From positions 248,001 through 312,000 of the forward strand of contig NZ_JAAITA010000001.1 in assembly GCF_013304445.1 (NCBI RefSeq): a stretch of DNA of 64,000 bases. The letters run 5' to 3'. Positions within the stretch are counted from its first letter, which is position 1, and each line of letters opens with the position of its first letter. Shown here piece by piece: positions 45,124 through 54,024 of the stretch. The translations under genes and the position numbers were made by a program. This DNA is from Blautia hansenii. GTDB taxonomy: Bacteria > Bacillota > Clostridia > Lachnospirales > Lachnospiraceae. The notes under the pieces are model-generated. The model had not been told where the DNA came from, ran no database searches, and saw nothing but the letters and a program-made list of their open reading frames with translations.

Positions 45124-47037
45124 ATGAACAGCAAAAGGATAGAGACAGAAGAAAAAATACAGGCAGTACCGGGAATCCCATGCCGCCCGGGTATAGAAAG
45201 AAAAGGGAGAACTTACGTATTTACGGCAGAGGTATTCCCGGAAAGCAAGGCAGAACTGTTGCTGTATGAGCGAAAAGACGGAGAAAAAATCCTTACTGTA
45301 TTTCCTTTTCCGGAGGAAAGCAGACAGGGTAATCTGCTTTCACTTCAAGTTACAGGACTGACGGGCACAGAAGTCTGGTATAATTTCCGTATAGACGGAG
45401 TTGTGCGGCAAGACCCTTACGCACAGAGCCTCTGTCATATGCCGGACTTTGGAAAAGCGGGAGAAGAAGAACCTTGCTGCAGATATAAAGAAGATAAATT
45501 TGTATGGACAGACAGGGAATTTCGGCCAAAAACTCTGTCAGATACTATTTTATATAAGGTACAGGTGCGCAGTTTTACCATGCACAGAAGTTCCAAAGTG
45601 AAGAAAAAAGGCACATTCGCAGGTCTGGAGGAAAAGATTCCCTATCTGCAGGAACTGGGAGTTACCAGTGTGCTTTTAATGCCTGCTTATGAGTATCGGG
45701 AGCGTATGGGATTACAGACCAGAAGCAAAAAATATTCCTGCGCGCCGAAGCAGGAGAAGGAGGATGTCTGGCGGGTAAACTGTTGGGGCTATACGGGGGA
45801 GGCCTGTTACTTTGCTCCAAAGGCGGCATTTTCCGCCACGGCCAGCCCGGTGAAAGAATTTAAACATCTGGTAAATGCCCTTCACAGCGCCAATCTGGAA
45901 TGCCTCATGGAATTTTATTTTGAAAAGGAGACAGCGCCCTCCACGATACTGGATATTCTGCGCTACTGGAAAACCGAGTACCATGTGGATGGATTTCACC
46001 TTATGGGAGAAGACATTCCCCAGGCCTTGTTTATGAAAGACGCGCTTCTGGCGGGAAGCAAACTGTTTTTTCACGATGTGGATGGAGAGACCATTCTGAA
46101 CCGGGAAAAGCCTTTTTATAAAGGGGCGGCAGAATACAATGAAGGATTTCTCTACTGTATGCGCCGTCTTCTGAAGGGAGAAGAGGGCATGATGGAGGAG
46201 TTCATGTTCCGCAGCAAAAGAAATCCCCTTTGCAGCGGCGTCATTAATTATGTGGCAGACCAGGACGGGTTCACCATGATGGATATGGTATCTTATGAGG
46301 AGCGGCACAATGAGGCAAACAAAGAAAACAATCAGGACGGTATCGAATACAACTGTACCTGGAACTGCGGAGCGGAAGGCCCTACCAGGAAACAAAGTAT
46401 TCGGAAGCTGCGGCTGCAGCAGCTGAAAAATGCCTTTGCACTTCTTTTGTCTGCCCAGGGGACGCCGCTGATTTATCAGGGAGATGAATGGGGCAATACC
46501 CAGAAGGGAAACAACAATGTCTGGTGTCAGGACAATGAATTGGGCTGGATAGACTGGAGCGGCATACAGCGCAGCGAGCCGATTTTTACCTTTGTGAAGA
46601 AAGCCATTGCCATTAGGAAAGAAAACAGCGTTTTTCATATGGACGAAGAGCCAAGAGGTATAGATTACCAGGCGCTTGGGTATCCTGATATTTCTTATCA
46701 CGGCAATCAGGCCTGGTATGTTCCTAAGGAAAAAAGCCTTCGCTGTCTGGGTGTGATGTACTGCGGAGATTACTGCGGGCAGGAACGGGAGTTTTTGTTT
46801 TTGGCGGTAAATTTCCACTGGGTGGCTCATGAAATTGCACTTCCGGGCATACCGGGAGAAATTATCTGGAACATGGTTATGCGGACAGACCAGGAAGAGA
46901 ACGGAGGGGTCCATAAAGCAGAGGATAAGACCCTGCTGGTTCCTCCCAGGACAATTATGATTTTAAAAGGAAAGCAGGACGAAAAGACATGCGGAGCTGG
47001 GAACATTTTAAGACGATTACAAGGCACAAGCTTTTAG
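45124..47037 (+). CDS. GH13-like protein (debranching-enzyme family), apparently inactive
   Basis: 637 residues. An N-terminal CBM48-like sandwich (about 20-115) leads into a GH13 barrel related to GlgX/isoamylase: YKVQVRSFT, LGVTSVLLMPAYE, then NYVADQDGFTMMDMVSYEERHNEANKENNQDG and LSAQGTPLIYQGDEWGNTQ. Catalytic residues are lost: the nucleophile Asp of GFRFDLA is Met294 (GFHLMG), the acid/base Glu is replaced near His317 (LFFHDVD), and the DVVYNH block is EFYFEK. Only the third Asp (D381) stays. It probably binds glucan or has another role. It overlaps the next gene by 49 bases. Confidence 0.8.
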   Translation: MNSKRIETEEKIQAVPGIPCRPGIERKGRTYVFTAEVFPESKAELLLYERKDGEKILTVFPFPEESRQGNLLSLQVTGLTGTEVWYNFRIDGVVRQDPYAQSLCHMPDFGKAGEEEPCCRYKEDKFVWTDREFRPKTLSDTILYKVQVRSFTMHRSSKVKKKGTFAGLEEKIPYLQELGVTSVLLMPAYEYRERMGLQTRSKKYSCAPKQEKEDVWRVNCWGYTGEACYFAPKAAFSATASPVKEFKHLVNALHSANLECLMEFYFEKETAPSTILDILRYWKTEYHVDGFHLMGEDIPQALFMKDALLAGSKLFFHDVDGETILNREKPFYKGAAEYNEGFLYCMRRLLKGEEGMMEEFMFRSKRNPLCSGVINYVADQDGFTMMDMVSYEERHNEANKENNQDGIEYNCTWNCGAEGPTRKQSIRKLRLQQLKNAFALLLSAQGTPLIYQGDEWGNTQKGNNNVWCQDNELGWIDWSGIQRSEPIFTFVKKAIAIRKENSVFHMDEEPRGIDYQALGYPDISYHGNQAWYVPKEKSLRCLGVMYCGDYCGQEREFLFLAVNFHWVAHEIALPGIPGEIIWNMVMRTDQEENGGVHKAEDKTLLVPPRTIMILKGKQDEKTCGAGNILRRLQGTSF

Positions 47038-47525
47038 TGATGAAATATTGCTTTAAAATAGGACTTTACAAACAGGGGCTTCTTCACGATTTGTCCAAGT
47101 ATTCCTGGACAGAGTTTTCCGTGGGTTGTAAATATTATCAGGGTAATCGGAGTCCCAACAATGCAGAGCGGGAAGCAACCGGGCTCTCCACCTCCTGGAT
47201 ACACCATTATGGGAGGAACAAGCATCATTTTGAACACTGGGTAGATTATGGTATTGACTGCAATACCGTTATCCGGGGCGTGCCCATGCCGCGGAAATAC
47301 ATTGCAGAAATGGTTATGGACCGCATTAGCGCCTCCCGGAATTATCATCCGGATACGTATACAGACGAGGCGCCTTTGCAGTATTTTCTGGCCAGCAAGG
47401 AAAAACTGTGGTTTGTCCATGAGGACACCAACCGGGATTTGGAACAGCTGCTTCGCATGCTGGCGGAAAAAGGCGAAAAGGAAACACTGAAATATATTAA
47501 GCATGTATATCTGAAAGGAATGTAA
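46989..47525 (+). CDS. DUF5662-like protein with HD-type histidines
   Basis: 178 residues, soluble. It begins SWEHFKTITRHKLLV and has LLHDLSKYSWTEF (H33, D34), then WIHHYGRNKHHFEHW, a His pattern suggestive of an HD-type metal site. I recognise it as the family called DUF5662, found across gut Firmicutes. It overlaps the GH13-like gene by 49 bases, more than simple coupling, so a later start may be used. Function unknown. Confidence 0.75.
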   Translation: MRSWEHFKTITRHKLLVMKYCFKIGLYKQGLLHDLSKYSWTEFSVGCKYYQGNRSPNNAEREATGLSTSWIHHYGRNKHHFEHWVDYGIDCNTVIRGVPMPRKYIAEMVMDRISASRNYHPDTYTDEAPLQYFLASKEKLWFVHEDTNRDLEQLLRMLAEKGEKETLKYIKHVYLKGM

Positions 47526-47531
47526 GGATTT

Positions 47532-48533
47532 ATGAATATACAGATATCACAGGTACTGGAACGTATGAAGGAGTATTGGGATACAATTCCACAGCAGTAT
47601 ATGGTGGTGATTTATCTTGCGGGGGCAGTTTTTGCACTTTTGAACTGTTTCATGGGCTATCGGCTTCGCAAAGTCTGGGGCTGTATCCTGGGAATTCTGG
47701 CAGGAGCCGGAGGCGGCGGAGCTGCAGGATACTATTTCCTGCAGGACAAAGTGATGGCTCTGGTCTGCGGTGCGGCAGGAGCTTTGATTTTTGGGCTTCT
47801 GGCCTGGCTGCTTTATAAGTTCGGCGTTTTTTTCATGTGTACCGGGCTGGTTTACGCTCTGATACTCACCTTCTTTGAGGATGCATCTCTGACCCAGCAT
47901 ATCATTGCACTGGTGGCAGGCGTTTTTGCAGGAACGCTGGCTCTGGGATATGAAAAGCAGATGGTTATCGGAATTACGGCAGTCTGCGGCGGTATTGGAG
48001 GGATTCATCTGCTCTTTGCCATGATGGCAAAAAATACAGGCGGGGAGTTGGTGCTGGGCATCATACTGGCTGTTATCGGAGCTGCAGTACAGGCAGCGCC
48101 GCTGATGAAAGGAGAGGACTGGGAAGCAAAAGTATTTCACCTTCCTTCCGGCAGCAGGAAGAAGAGAGGCGGACTTCCCACAGGAAGGAAGAAGAAAGTT
48201 GTAAAGAAAACGAAAGTAGTTCAGAAAGGTTCCGCAAAGAAAACGGCAAAGGACAAGGCGCTTGAAAAACGGAGAAGTATTTTTACGGATGATGATTATG
48301 ATGACGGAGATTATGACAGCGATTATCAGCCGCCGGAAGAAGAAGCTACAGACAGAGGTGACAGGGAAGACCTTGACAGAACTCAGGAGTACCAGGTGGG
48401 ACAGCGGCAGTACGAGCCAAGGGAAAAGCAGCAGATACCTTATATGGGAAGCGGAATCGGTATTGATTTGGATGATTTGAACCGGGAGTTATCTCAGGAA
48501 ATTAAAAAGATATACAAGGACGACAGCCAGTGA
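47532..48533 (+). CDS. DUF4203-like multi-pass membrane protein with charged tail
   Basis: 333 residues. About seven hydrophobic Gly/Ala-rich helices at residues 25-195 (for example GCILGILAGAGGGGAAGYYF) match the DUF4203/TMEM198 pattern. A cytosolic tail follows, first strongly basic (GRKKKVVKKTKVV) and then strongly acidic (DDDYDDGDYDSDY). The stop codon lies inside the terminator stem. Last gene of the clcA operon; function unknown. Confidence 0.75.
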   Translation: MNIQISQVLERMKEYWDTIPQQYMVVIYLAGAVFALLNCFMGYRLRKVWGCILGILAGAGGGGAAGYYFLQDKVMALVCGAAGALIFGLLAWLLYKFGVFFMCTGLVYALILTFFEDASLTQHIIALVAGVFAGTLALGYEKQMVIGITAVCGGIGGIHLLFAMMAKNTGGELVLGIILAVIGAAVQAAPLMKGEDWEAKVFHLPSGSRKKRGGLPTGRKKKVVKKTKVVQKGSAKKTAKDKALEKRRSIFTDDDYDDGDYDSDYQPPEEEATDRGDREDLDRTQEYQVGQRQYEPREKQQIPYMGSGIGIDLDDLNRELSQEIKKIYKDDSQ

Positions 48534-48551
48534 GGGGGTCGTCCTTTTTTT
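48516..48551 (+). terminator. Terminator overlapping the end of the DUF4203-like gene
   Basis: AAGGACGAC / GTCGTCCTT, 9-bp stem, then a T-run. The stop codon is in the loop. Confidence 0.85.
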
Positions 48552-48599
48552 AACATTTTTCAGAGAAGATAAGAGAGGAACGTAAGAAGGGGAAAAGAA

Positions 48600-48628
48600 T
48601 TGACAAAAGACAGAAAGAAAGGTATACT
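48600..48628 (+). promoter_or_regulatory. fabH promoter
   Basis: Perfect TTGACA, 17-base spacer, TATACT. Confidence 0.78.
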
Positions 48629-48639
48629 GAATACAATAG

Positions 48640-48662
48640 TTTGAAATACAAAATATTTGAAA
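48640..48662. promoter_or_regulatory. FabT-like operator at fabH
   Basis: TTTGAAATACAAA followed by ATATTTGAAA, 22 of 23 bases identical to the site at fabV. It lies 12 bases after the -10, at the start of the transcript. Confidence 0.65.
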
Positions 48663-48695
48663 TAGAAATAAAATAACAGAAAGAAAGGAAAAAAC

Positions 48696-49652
48696 ATGGC
48701 AGAACAGAGAACAGGAAGAATTACAGGAACAGGAAGCTGTGTTCCGGATTTATGTATCACAAATGAAAGGCTTTCGGAACTGGTGGATACCAGCGATGCA
48801 TGGATTTACAGCCGTACCGGGATACACAGGCGCAGGATTGCAGTAGATGAAACCGTAGCAGATTTGGCGGCAGAAGCAGCCCAAAAAGCCATGGAAAATG
48901 CGAAAATTTTGCCGGAGGAGATTGACCTTCTGCTGGTAGCTACCTGCTCTGGAGAAATGCTCTTTCCGGGAACCGCGTGTCAGGTGCAGGCACGTATCGG
49001 AGCTGTCCGTGCGGCAGCCTTTGATATGAATGCGGCATGCTCAGGGTTTCTCTTTGCCCTGGGCACAGCCTGGGCCTATTTAAAAAGCGGGATTTATGAA
49101 AAGATTCTTGTGATTGGGGCAGAGAAGCTGTCCAGGCTGCTGGACTGGGAGGACCGCAGCACCTGTGTGCTCTTTGGAGATGGGGCAGGGGCTGTAGTGT
49201 TGGAAGCAGACGGGAAAGGTATTGTGGGAATGGTACAGCATGCAGACGGCAGCAGAGGACAAGTGCTGACCTGCCCGGAAGGCCATAAAGCAGCTGAGAA
49301 CAGCAGCAGTCTGGAAATGGAAGGGCAGGAGGTCTTTAAATTTGCCGTGAAAAAGGTGCCCCAGTGTATCGAAGAAGTATTGGCACAGAACGGCACGGCA
49401 AAAGAAGACATCCGGTATTATATTCTCCATCAGGCGAACAGCCGGATTCTTTCTGGTGCGGCAAAGCGGCTGCAGGAGCCGGAGGAAAAGTTTCCCATGA
49501 ACATGGAGGAGTATGGAAATACCTCTGCGGCCAGTATTCCTCTTTTGCTGGATGAACTGAACCGGGAGGGAAAACTGCAGAGAGGGGATAAGCTGGTGCT
49601 TTCCGGATTTGGAGCAGGGCTTACCTGGGGAGCCCTGTTACTGGAGTGGTAA
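48696..49652 (+). CDS. fabH: 3-oxoacyl-ACP synthase III FabH
   Basis: 318-residue initiating condensing enzyme of fatty acid synthesis (acetyl-CoA plus malonyl-ACP). The Cys-His-Asn triad is Cys115 in DMNAACSGF, His in YILHQAN near 246, and Asn in YGNTSAAS near 276. It stands alone rather than at the head of a fab operon, between its own promoter/operator and a terminator. Confidence 0.94.
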   Translation: MAEQRTGRITGTGSCVPDLCITNERLSELVDTSDAWIYSRTGIHRRRIAVDETVADLAAEAAQKAMENAKILPEEIDLLLVATCSGEMLFPGTACQVQARIGAVRAAAFDMNAACSGFLFALGTAWAYLKSGIYEKILVIGAEKLSRLLDWEDRSTCVLFGDGAGAVVLEADGKGIVGMVQHADGSRGQVLTCPEGHKAAENSSSLEMEGQEVFKFAVKKVPQCIEEVLAQNGTAKEDIRYYILHQANSRILSGAAKRLQEPEEKFPMNMEEYGNTSAASIPLLLDELNREGKLQRGDKLVLSGFGAGLTWGALLLEW

Positions 49653-49656
49653 TAGT

Positions 49657-49704
49657 AAAAGGCCGCTGCACAAAACCGGATGGATTTCGTGCGGCAGCCT
49701 TTTT
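49657..49704. terminator. Bidirectional terminator between fabH and uxaB
   Basis: AAAAGGCCGCTGCAC and GTGCGGCAGCCTTTTT, one mismatch and one GU pair, between convergent genes. Confidence 0.8.
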
Positions 49705-49720
49705 GCAGCTTGCATATGGT

Positions 49721-51223
49721 TTAGTTCAGGCAGTTTTTCATTTCTTCGTATGTTCCGTGTGCTTCAATGTTTTCTACAATGGCAGCAACTTCTGCTTCAA
49801 ATCCCGGGATTTCGGTTAAATCCTTGCCCCAGAATTCTGTGTTGGTGCAGACTGCATGTACCAGGTCTTTTGCGCTGTCTTCTTTGTGTGCGTAGTAGAA
49901 TTCCAGTACGGCCCGGTCATCGGAAATCGTGTAAGTATCCCCGTTTGGACGCTTTGCTACAAGTCCTGCGTCGGTCAGTTCGGTTCCGCGGTAGAAGGAG
50001 ATGTAGAATGCAAAGGAAGCTGTAATGCATTTCGGCAGCTTGTTAAATTTGCTTACATAACCTTCTAAGGACGGCATAACGCGGGCTCTCCACTTGGAAG
50101 TAGAGTTCAGGGAAATGGACATCAGCGCGTGGTCAATGAACGGGTTTTTGAAACGCTCTGTGACAGCAGCAGCGAAGTCCTTGCAGTCTTCCTCAGAAAG
50201 AGACAGGGTTGGAATGATTTCATCGTAAATGGTCTTGTTCATGAAGTTTAAGATTGTTTCATCATGCATACAGTCTCTTACAATATCCTGTCCTGCCAGG
50301 TAAGCGCCTAAAACCATGGAAGTGTGAGCGCCGTTTAAGATACGGACTTTTCTCTGTTTGTATGGTTTGTGGTCGTCTGTAATCAGTACAGGAAGTCCTG
50401 CTTCGGCAAATGGAAGTTCTTTTTTCAGAGATTCCGGCCCTTCGATAACCCAGAAGCCGAAAACCTCTCCGGTGTCGATGATGTTGTCTTCGTAGCCGTT
50501 TGCTTCGTTGATGGCAGCAGCTTCATTTCTTGGGAATCCGGTTACAATACGGTCTACTAAAGTAGAGCAGAAGATGTTTTCGGTTTTAATCCAGCGAATG
50601 AAATCTTCGCCCAGGTTCCACTGCTGTGCATAGGTGAGCACACATTTTTCCAGCTCTTTTCCGTTGTTGTCAATGAGTTCGCAGGCCAGAATCACAAAGC
50701 CTTTTCCGGCTTCTTTTCCGAATTTTTCAAATCTGTGGTATAAGAACTGAGTCAGCTTTGCAGGATAGCTGGCCGGCGGTGTGTCTGTAAACTGGCAGGA
50801 GGGGTCATAGGAAATACCTGCTTCTGTGGTGTTGCAGGTGATGTAGCGCAGTTCCGGATTTTCTGCACAGGCCATAACTGCTTCGTAGTCACTGTAAACA
50901 TTTAAGCAGCGGCTGACACAGGAAATGACGCGCTTGTCATTTACTTTCTGTCCGTTTTCAAAACCTCTTAAATACAAGGTATACAGACCTTCCTGTTCAT
51001 TGATGACATCAGCCAGGTTAAAACCGCCATGGTTGGCGATTGGCTGTACCAGAACGACCTTGCTGTTAAAACCTGCTTTTTCGTTCATCATGTCAATAAA
51101 GTAGTCCACAAAAGCACGAAGAAAGTTGCCTTCTCCGAACTGCAGTACCCGTTCCGGTGCGTCTTTTAACAGGTATCCGTTGTAACCCTGTTCTTCCAGT
51201 GTCTGATAGTTTAATTTTTTCAT
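49721..51223 (-). CDS. uxaB: Tagaturonate reductase UxaB
   Basis: 500-residue NAD-dependent long-chain mannitol-type dehydrogenase converting D-tagaturonate to D-altronate. It has the N-terminal VLQFGEGNFLRAF, TCNTTEAGI near 120 and the catalytic-region NGAHTSMVLGAYL near 298. A perfect AGGAGG precedes the ATG. It follows uxaA by 29 bases. Fructuronate reductase UxuB is related, but the pairing with uxaA supports UxaB. Confidence 0.92.
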   Translation of the reverse strand: MKKLNYQTLEEQGYNGYLLKDAPERVLQFGEGNFLRAFVDYFIDMMNEKAGFNSKVVLVQPIANHGGFNLADVINEQEGLYTLYLRGFENGQKVNDKRVISCVSRCLNVYSDYEAVMACAENPELRYITCNTTEAGISYDPSCQFTDTPPASYPAKLTQFLYHRFEKFGKEAGKGFVILACELIDNNGKELEKCVLTYAQQWNLGEDFIRWIKTENIFCSTLVDRIVTGFPRNEAAAINEANGYEDNIIDTGEVFGFWVIEGPESLKKELPFAEAGLPVLITDDHKPYKQRKVRILNGAHTSMVLGAYLAGQDIVRDCMHDETILNFMNKTIYDEIIPTLSLSEEDCKDFAAAVTERFKNPFIDHALMSISLNSTSKWRARVMPSLEGYVSKFNKLPKCITASFAFYISFYRGTELTDAGLVAKRPNGDTYTISDDRAVLEFYYAHKEDSAKDLVHAVCTNTEFWGKDLTEIPGFEAEVAAIVENIEAHGTYEEMKNCLN

Positions 51224-51252
51224 GGTGTTTTCCTCCTGAATTAAAATTTTTA

Positions 51253-52734
51253 TTAAAGAGTGACTCCCTGCTTAAAAATAGCCATATCGTGGAAGCCTGC
51301 TTTTTCTGATTTTACTTCTTCTCCGGAAGCAACGGCTGTGACATAATCGAAAAGCTGATTGCTCAGTTCGGCCAGAGAAGTTCCTTCTACCATGGTGCCG
51401 CAGTTGAAATCAATCCAGTTATTTTTATGACCGTAGAGGTTGGAATTGCTGGAGATTTTTACAGTAGGTACCGGAGATGCAAAAGGGGTTCCCCTTCCTG
51501 TGGTAAAGAGGACAATGTGTGCGCCGGAAGCAGCCAGTGCGGTAGAAGCTACCAAATCATTGCCCGGTGCGCTTAACAGGTTCAAGCCTTTTTCTTTTAC
51601 CGGCTCCCCGTAGGAAAGGACGCCTCTTACAGGGGCAGAGCCGGATTTCTGGGTACAGCCCATGGACTTGTCCTCTAAAGTAGAGATACCGCCCTTTTTA
51701 TTCCCCGGAGAGGGATTTTCGTAAATGGTCTGCTTGTGGCTGGTGAAATAGTTCTTAAAGTCATTAATCAGATGTACGGTTTTGTCAAAGAGTTCTTCGT
51801 TTTCACAGCGGTTCATGAGAAGCGTTTCTGCGCCGAACATTTCCGGAACCTCTGTGAGAATGGTGGTGCCTCCTTTGGATATCAGCAAGTCGGAGAAAGC
51901 GCCCACGACCGGGTTGGCCGTGATACCGGACAGTCCGTCTGAGCCGCCGCACTTCATGCCGATAATCAGTTCGCTGCAGCTAATAGGTTCTCTTTGCGCC
52001 TTTCCTGCGTAGGCAGCCAGTTCCTCCATCAACTTTAAGGCTTCGGCGATTTCGTCTTCACATTCCTGAGCCACCAGAAATTTTACCCGGTTTTCATCGT
52101 AAGGACCGATGAATTTTTTCAGTTCATCAATGTTGCTGTTTTCACAGCCAAGTCCCAGCACCAGCACACCGCCTGCATTGGGGTGGTTGATAAGGTCTGC
52201 CAGAATCTGGCGGGTGTTGTCCTGGTCATCCCCCATCTGGGAACAGCCGTAAGGATGAGGGAAGGCAGCAATGGCCTCAATGCTTCCCTGCACAAGGCTC
52301 TGGGCTTTTCTTTCAATGGCAGTAGCCACATTGTTGACACAGCCTACAGTAGGGATAATCCAGAGTTCGTTGCGTACGCCTGCCTTGCCGTCTGCACGGC
52401 GGTATCCCTGGAAGAACCGTTCTTCGGTAGGAGTAAGGACTGCGTCCTGTTTCTCATATTTATAAGTAAGCAAATCTCCCAGTCCCGTCTTCATATTGTG
52501 CACATGAATCCAGGAGCCGGCTTTTACCGCCTCTTTGGTAATCCCAATAGGATAGCCGTATTTGATAACCGGCTGATTTTCAGACAAATCTTCCAGAGCA
52601 AATTTGTGTCCCTGAGGAATATCCTCTGTGAGAATCAGTGTCTGATTTTCAATAGTAACTTCTGTTCCTGCCGCTAACGGACAAAGGGCAACTGCAACCT
52701 TGTCGGCAGGATGAATTTTGATATATTTCTGCAT
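51253..52734 (-). CDS. uxaA: Altronate dehydratase UxaA
   Basis: 493-residue iron-dependent dehydratase turning D-altronate into 2-keto-3-deoxygluconate. The N-terminal SAF-like part (to about 95) is joined to the larger domain with RRADGKAGVRNELWIIPTVGCVNN and HPYGCSQMGDD, then GMKCGGSDGLSGITANP. This is the one-gene form. It starts the minus-strand half of the uronate divergon. Confidence 0.94.
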   Translation of the reverse strand: MQKYIKIHPADKVAVALCPLAAGTEVTIENQTLILTEDIPQGHKFALEDLSENQPVIKYGYPIGITKEAVKAGSWIHVHNMKTGLGDLLTYKYEKQDAVLTPTEERFFQGYRRADGKAGVRNELWIIPTVGCVNNVATAIERKAQSLVQGSIEAIAAFPHPYGCSQMGDDQDNTRQILADLINHPNAGGVLVLGLGCENSNIDELKKFIGPYDENRVKFLVAQECEDEIAEALKLMEELAAYAGKAQREPISCSELIIGMKCGGSDGLSGITANPVVGAFSDLLISKGGTTILTEVPEMFGAETLLMNRCENEELFDKTVHLINDFKNYFTSHKQTIYENPSPGNKKGGISTLEDKSMGCTQKSGSAPVRGVLSYGEPVKEKGLNLLSAPGNDLVASTALAASGAHIVLFTTGRGTPFASPVPTVKISSNSNLYGHKNNWIDFNCGTMVEGTSLAELSNQLFDYVTAVASGEEVKSEKAGFHDMAIFKQGVTL

Positions 52735-52767
52735 TTATATTCCTCCTAAAAATATACAAAGCCAGAA

Positions 52768-52783
52768 ATGTAAGGGCTTACAT
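52768..52783. promoter_or_regulatory. LacI-type operator at uxaA
   Basis: ATGTAAGGGCTTACAT: two perfect 7-base arms around GG. It starts two bases downstream of the uxaA -10 box, overlapping the start point. An identical copy lies at 52939. Confidence 0.8.
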
Positions 52784-52785
52784 TT

Positions 52786-52814
52786 AATGTACTGCCGAAT
52801 CTCGAAAACGTCAA
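52786..52814 (-). promoter_or_regulatory. uxaAB promoter
   Basis: Minus strand: TTGACG (52814-52809), 17-base spacer, TACATT (52791-52786). Confidence 0.65.
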
Positions 52815-52899
52815 TATGAATCTTATAAAAAAACAAAAAATATTAAAATTGCATAAAAAAACGCGTGTAAAATTGTAAAAAATTACAATGATAAAGGTT

Positions 52900-52928
52900 T
52901 TGCATTTTCTATAAAGGTTCGGTATAAT
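52900..52928 (+). promoter_or_regulatory. Promoter of lacI-dctPQM-uxaC
   Basis: TTGCAT, 17-base spacer, perfect TATAAT. Confidence 0.72.
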
Positions 52929-52938
52929 AAAAAACAAG

Positions 52939-52954
52939 ATGTAAGGGCTTACAT
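52939..52954. promoter_or_regulatory. LacI-type operator at the regulator promoter
   Basis: ATGTAAGGGCTTACAT, identical to the uxaA site, 11 bases after the -10 box. It implies autorepression together with control of the transport genes. Confidence 0.8.
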
Positions 52955-52995
52955 CAAAATCCCGCAAAAAGCGGGAAAAAGAAAGTAGGAATTGT

Positions 52996-53994
52996 ATGAA
53001 CATCTATGATATTGCCAGGCTTGCAGATGTTTCTATCGCAACGGTTTCCAGGGTCGTCAATGACAGCCCAAAAGTCAGCGAAAAAACAAAGCAGAAAGTG
53101 CGGGCAGTCATGGAGGAACAGAATTACACACCTAATGTATTTGCCCGGGGACTTGGACTGAATTCCATGAAAACAGTGGGCATTGTCTGCCCCGATGTGT
53201 CAGATGCCTATATGGCAGAAGCGGTGGCTTACTTGGAGAAAAGCTTCCGAAACTATGGGTATGACTGTATTCTTTATTGCAGCGGTTATGAATATGAAAG
53301 CAAAGTAAAGTCTGTGCAGATGATACTCCGGAAAAAAATTGACGCGCTGGTACTGGTGGGCTCCCACTATGCAGGAGACGGAGGCGAAGAAGACATACGT
53401 TATTTAAGCGAAGCTGCAGAGAAAGCTCCGGTTTTTTTAATTAATGGGTATATCCGCTGCCCGGGTGTGTACTGTGTACTGTCTGAAAATTATCAGATTA
53501 TGTATGACACTGTCTGCGCACTGACAGAGGCGGGCAGACAGCGGATATTGTTTCTCTATGATTCCCATTCTTACAGTGCTACACAGAAACTTTCAGGATA
53601 TGAAGACGCACTGAGGGACAATGGTCTTCCCGTTGTGGAGGAACTGAAAATTTTTACGGAAAATAAAATAGCCACGGTCAGGGAAAACTTATTATCAAAA
53701 GAGGGACTTTCTTTTGATGCAGTGGTAGCTACGGATGACGGGCTTGCGGTGGGTGCATTGAAATATGCAAACAAAAAGCAGCTTCGGGTGCCGGAAGATG
53801 TGAATATCGTTGGGTTCAACAATTCAGAACTTGCCGTGTGCTGCGAGCCGGAATTGACTTCTGTAGACAGCCGCAGCGATGCGCTGTGCAAAACAGCCGC
53901 AGATTCGCTCATGCAGCTTCTGGAAGGCAAATCCATACGGCATAAGCGTTCTATCAGATGTCATCTGATAAAACGGGGAACAACAAATTTCTAA
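52996..53994 (+). CDS. LacI-family regulator of hexuronate use
   Basis: 332 residues. The N-terminal helix-turn-helix IYDIARLADVSIATVSRVVN and hinge (NVFARGLGLNSMKTVGIV) are followed by a periplasmic-binding-type effector domain. It sits between two copies of a LacI-type palindrome and heads the transport genes, so it most likely represses uxaBA and dctPQM-uxaC and is released by a uronate or pathway intermediate. The effector is inferred from context. Confidence 0.9.
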   Translation: MNIYDIARLADVSIATVSRVVNDSPKVSEKTKQKVRAVMEEQNYTPNVFARGLGLNSMKTVGIVCPDVSDAYMAEAVAYLEKSFRNYGYDCILYCSGYEYESKVKSVQMILRKKIDALVLVGSHYAGDGGEEDIRYLSEAAEKAPVFLINGYIRCPGVYCVLSENYQIMYDTVCALTEAGRQRILFLYDSHSYSATQKLSGYEDALRDNGLPVVEELKIFTENKIATVRENLLSKEGLSFDAVVATDDGLAVGALKYANKKQLRVPEDVNIVGFNNSELAVCCEPELTSVDSRSDALCKTAADSLMQLLEGKSIRHKRSIRCHLIKRGTTNF

Positions 53995-54024
53995 AACAGA
54001 AACAAAAGGAAGGGACAAGGAAGA

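Noticed and set aside
45712-46914. Minus-strand frame of 400 codons opposite the GH13-like gene
   Set aside because: Shadow of a real gene with recognisable family blocks on the plus strand.
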